This document shows, piece after piece, positions 6,839 through 8,084 of a DNA stretch of 8,084 nt. Made by a program: the position numbers and the translations under genes. The notes under the pieces were generated by a model. The model made no database searches, was not told where the DNA came from, and saw only the letters and a list, made by a program, of their open reading frames with translations. This DNA comes from Methylomonas sp. (GTDB lineage Bacteria > Pseudomonadota > Gammaproteobacteria > Methylococcales > Methylomonadaceae), in NCBI GenBank assembly GCA_026990815.1, contig JALXCS010000064.1:1-8084 (forward strand), given 5' to 3'. The stretch's first letter is position 1. Each line of letters begins with the position of its first letter.

Positions 6839-7674
6839 AGAATACTGAAGATTTCGTCAAATTTGGCATTGGTTTTTTCTGTGACATTTTCAAGATCGGA
6901 AATGGTGAAAACAGAAAAATCATCATCAATTATAAAGTTATCAGGATCAAAAATTTTTTGTTGGCTGAGTCGATAGGCAAGTTTGACAATATTTGTCTCA
7001 GTTTGAAATTGTCCTGCAAGTTCCGGCTTGCAATGGTGACGAATTGTGGTTTCTATGATGGAAGGCAGGTTCCATAACCTTGCCAGTTCAGCCCCCGTTT
7101 GAAAATGATCAAAGCCGAGCAGGTTATGTTCAATTTGTATTTCGTCCTTGTCGCCTGCAGCTTCTTGCAAACCGATTTCCCTCGCTAATGCCGGAATACG
7201 ACGGTAAAAAATGAGCCTGCCGATATCATGTAACAAGCCACAAACAAAAATTGCATCCAATGACTCTGGTTGACAATGAGAATCACATAGTTCTTTTGCA
7301 TTCAAGGCACATCTAAGGCTCATGCTCCAAAAGTCCCGCATAGACATCATGCCACCCGGTAACGAGGAAAATTTATCAATTACCAGTGTAGCCAGCACCA
7401 GTGTTTCTAATTCTTTGATACCAATCAAGGTAATGGCATGGGAGATGGTTGATATTCTGGCGGGGAATCCATAAAAAGCACTATTGACAATTTTCAATAA
7501 TCTCGCCGTTAAGCCCGGATCCTTTTCAATAATATCTCCAGCATCATTGAGTGTTTTGGTCGGATTTTCAGTAACTTTTTTCAGCTCAAAAAAAAGTGTA
7601 GGAGGGGAGGCTAATTGGACGTCACCACACAAAAGATCTGATATGGTGATTTCACTATGTTTAGTTTTGGTCAT
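6823..7674 (-). CDS. HDOD domain-containing signalling protein
   Basis: The 283-aa protein is almost entirely an HDOD domain. LASPPTLFFELKKV (21-34) opens it, followed by IIEKDPGLTARLLKIVNSAF (48-67), a characteristic HDOD segment, and STISHAITLIGIKEL (75-89). The HD pair comes next (149-150, in CGLLHDIGRLI), then the ExxxxGFDHFQTGAELARLW stretch (182-201) and an HH at 213-214. HDOD proteins are usually non-enzymatic relatives of HD phosphohydrolases that act in signal transduction, for example in motility, biofilm or c-di-GMP-linked control; the target here is unknown. No receiver, GGDEF, EAL or membrane segment is attached. The start is the only sensible ATG before the domain; it lacks a ribosome-binding site. 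The gene converges on the NspC-like gene and overlaps it by 16 bp, so the two 3' ends are antisense to each other. Confidence 0.93.
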   Translation of the reverse strand: MTKTKHSEITISDLLCGDVQLASPPTLFFELKKVTENPTKTLNDAGDIIEKDPGLTARLLKIVNSAFYGFPARISTISHAITLIGIKELETLVLATLVIDKFSSLPGGMMSMRDFWSMSLRCALNAKELCDSHCQPESLDAIFVCGLLHDIGRLIFYRRIPALAREIGLQEAAGDKDEIQIEHNLLGFDHFQTGAELARLWNLPSIIETTIRHHCKPELAGQFQTETNIVKLAYRLSQQKIFDPDNFIIDDDFSVFTISDLENVTEKTNAKFDEIFSILYPSH

Positions 7675-7683
7675 GGTGCTGGT

Positions 7684-7713
7684 TCTATACAGGCATTAAG
7701 CTTGTTTTATCAA
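7684..7713 (-). promoter_or_regulatory. Candidate sigma70-type promoter of the HDOD gene
   Basis: On the minus strand TTGATA (-35, plus coordinates 7708-7713) and TATAGA (-10, 7684-7689) are 18 bp apart. The -10 lies only 9 nt before the HDOD ATG, so a transcript from it would be practically leaderless, which agrees with the absence of a Shine-Dalgarno sequence. Both hexamers match the consensus in 4 or 5 of 6 bases, and in AT-rich DNA this can arise by chance. Confidence 0.35.
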
Positions 7714-7820
7714 GGTTTTATTTTATTTTGCAATCTACGGTATTCCGGTTTGACATTTTTTTCAGTGATAATGTGAATAGAAGTTTAAATTTAGTTTAGT
7801 ATGTATCATCAGTGGCGCAA

Positions 7821-7851
7821 CTAAAATTGTCAAATTTTAGGTATTAAATAC
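7821..7851. repeat. Pair of adjacent palindromes (possible operator)
   Basis: A perfect 8-bp inverted repeat with a 4-nt loop (7821-7840) is followed directly by the palindrome GTATTAAATAC (7841-7851). Both lie about 150 bp upstream of the HDOD start on the minus strand. No known binding motif is recognised. Confidence 0.4.
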
Positions 7852-7964
7852 TTTGATCATCGTGTTCTGTAAATAGTAATGACCGGCTTATATAGCTATA
7901 ATGAGTCAGGCGCATTTCATCTGGTAACATGGTCTGTAAAAATTTTTTTAGCGGGCAATGTTAA

Positions 7965-8084
7965 TCAGTCTTGATTCTTCAAAAGTTTTGGTATAGCTTG
8001 ACCTGAAAAGTCTTGTTTGCTCCTATCATTTCTAAATGCACCTGCCTTTTTAGGATCTTTATTTTGAGAAGGAAAAAATAATTC
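7965..8084 (-). CDS. Possible C-terminal end of an unidentified protein (partial)
   Basis: A minus-strand frame is open from the right edge for 39 codons and ends in TGA at 7965-7967. It begins ELFFPSQNKDPKKAGAFRND and ends IPKLLKNQD. The composition (charged, with a DPKKAGAFR run) is protein-like and faintly recalls the linker just before toxin domains in Rhs or other polymorphic-toxin tails, but I cannot assign a family from so little. The frame has no visible start and no clear terminator behind its stop. It may be spurious or the end of a decayed gene. Confidence 0.35.
   Translation of the reverse strand, partial: ELFFPSQNKDPKKAGAFRNDRSKQDFSGQAIPKLLKNQD

Larger units (their letters stand above)
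7675..7964. other. AT-rich intergenic region with small palindromes
   Basis: Apart from the candidate HDOD promoter, I see no gene in these ~290 bases. Two palindromes lie side by side: CTAAAATT-GTCA-AATTTTAG (7821-7840) and GTATTAAATAC (7841-7851). Further on, TATAGCTATA (7891-7900) is a perfect 10-bp palindrome that merges into a TATAAT, and AAAAATTTTTTT (7939-7949) is another A/T run. None has the GC-rich stem plus T-run of an intrinsic terminator. They could be operator sites or simply features of AT-rich DNA. Confidence 0.5.

Noticed and set aside
7750..7778. Plus-strand promoter built on a perfect TTGACA (7750-7755)
   Set aside because: At 17 bp spacing the -10 is GTGAAT (3 of 6); the better GATAAT is only 11 bp away, and no plus-strand gene follows.
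7879..7974. 31-codon plus-strand frame beginning MTGLYSYNESG
   Set aside because: No ribosome-binding site, no recognisable motif, and it overlaps the opposite-strand partial frame; it looks like a random small frame in AT-rich DNA.

Overview
This window looks like a stretch of gammaproteobacterial chromosome with moderately low GC and the standard bacterial code (TGA ends two intact genes; Trp is TGG). The main evidence is a full-length HrpA-type DEAH helicase that is collinear with the E. coli protein and carries its long C-terminal DUF3418 region. A CJM1_0395/SprA-type putative metalloprotease, a 5-formyltetrahydrofolate cyclo-ligase and an HDOD protein fit the same picture. I cannot place the genus. 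The 113-491 stretch is visibly more AT-rich than the rest.

Left edge (1-491): positions 1-112 are the terminal part of an IS3-family insertion sequence, with its terminal repeat, a ribosome-binding site and the first 12 codons of OrfA reading off the left edge. The element abuts, and apparently interrupts, an AT-rich minus-strand gene (113-491) that resembles a GIY-YIG-type nuclease. That gene also has an in-frame TGA at 234-236, and the same frame continues open for 40 codons up to the IS junction. It is therefore a doubly damaged accessory gene. Behind it lies the intact minus-strand SprA/CJM1_0395-family gene (532-1065).

Centre (1066-6838): a ~100-bp divergent intergenic region separates the SprA-like gene from a plus-strand group: hrpA (1169-5074), 5-formyltetrahydrofolate cyclo-ligase (5106-5708) and a carboxynorspermidine-decarboxylase-like PLP enzyme (5705-6838). 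The gaps are 31 bp and then a 4-bp ATGA overlap, so the three are probably cotranscribed and the last two translationally coupled. They combine ribosome/RNA quality control, folate salvage and a probable polyamine-type decarboxylation, with no obvious single pathway.

Right part (6823-8084): an HDOD regulatory gene on the minus strand converges on the decarboxylase and overlaps its 3' end by 16 bp. Upstream of it is ~290 bp of AT-rich non-coding DNA with a possible HDOD promoter and two adjacent small palindromes. A minus-strand open frame that could be the tail of another gene enters from the right edge (7965-8084).

I found no CRISPR array, tRNA, rRNA or complete undescribed multi-gene system. 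The best leads are the IS- and stop-inactivated nuclease-like gene, the altered active-site motifs of the decarboxylase, and a perfect hairpin in the end of hrpA.
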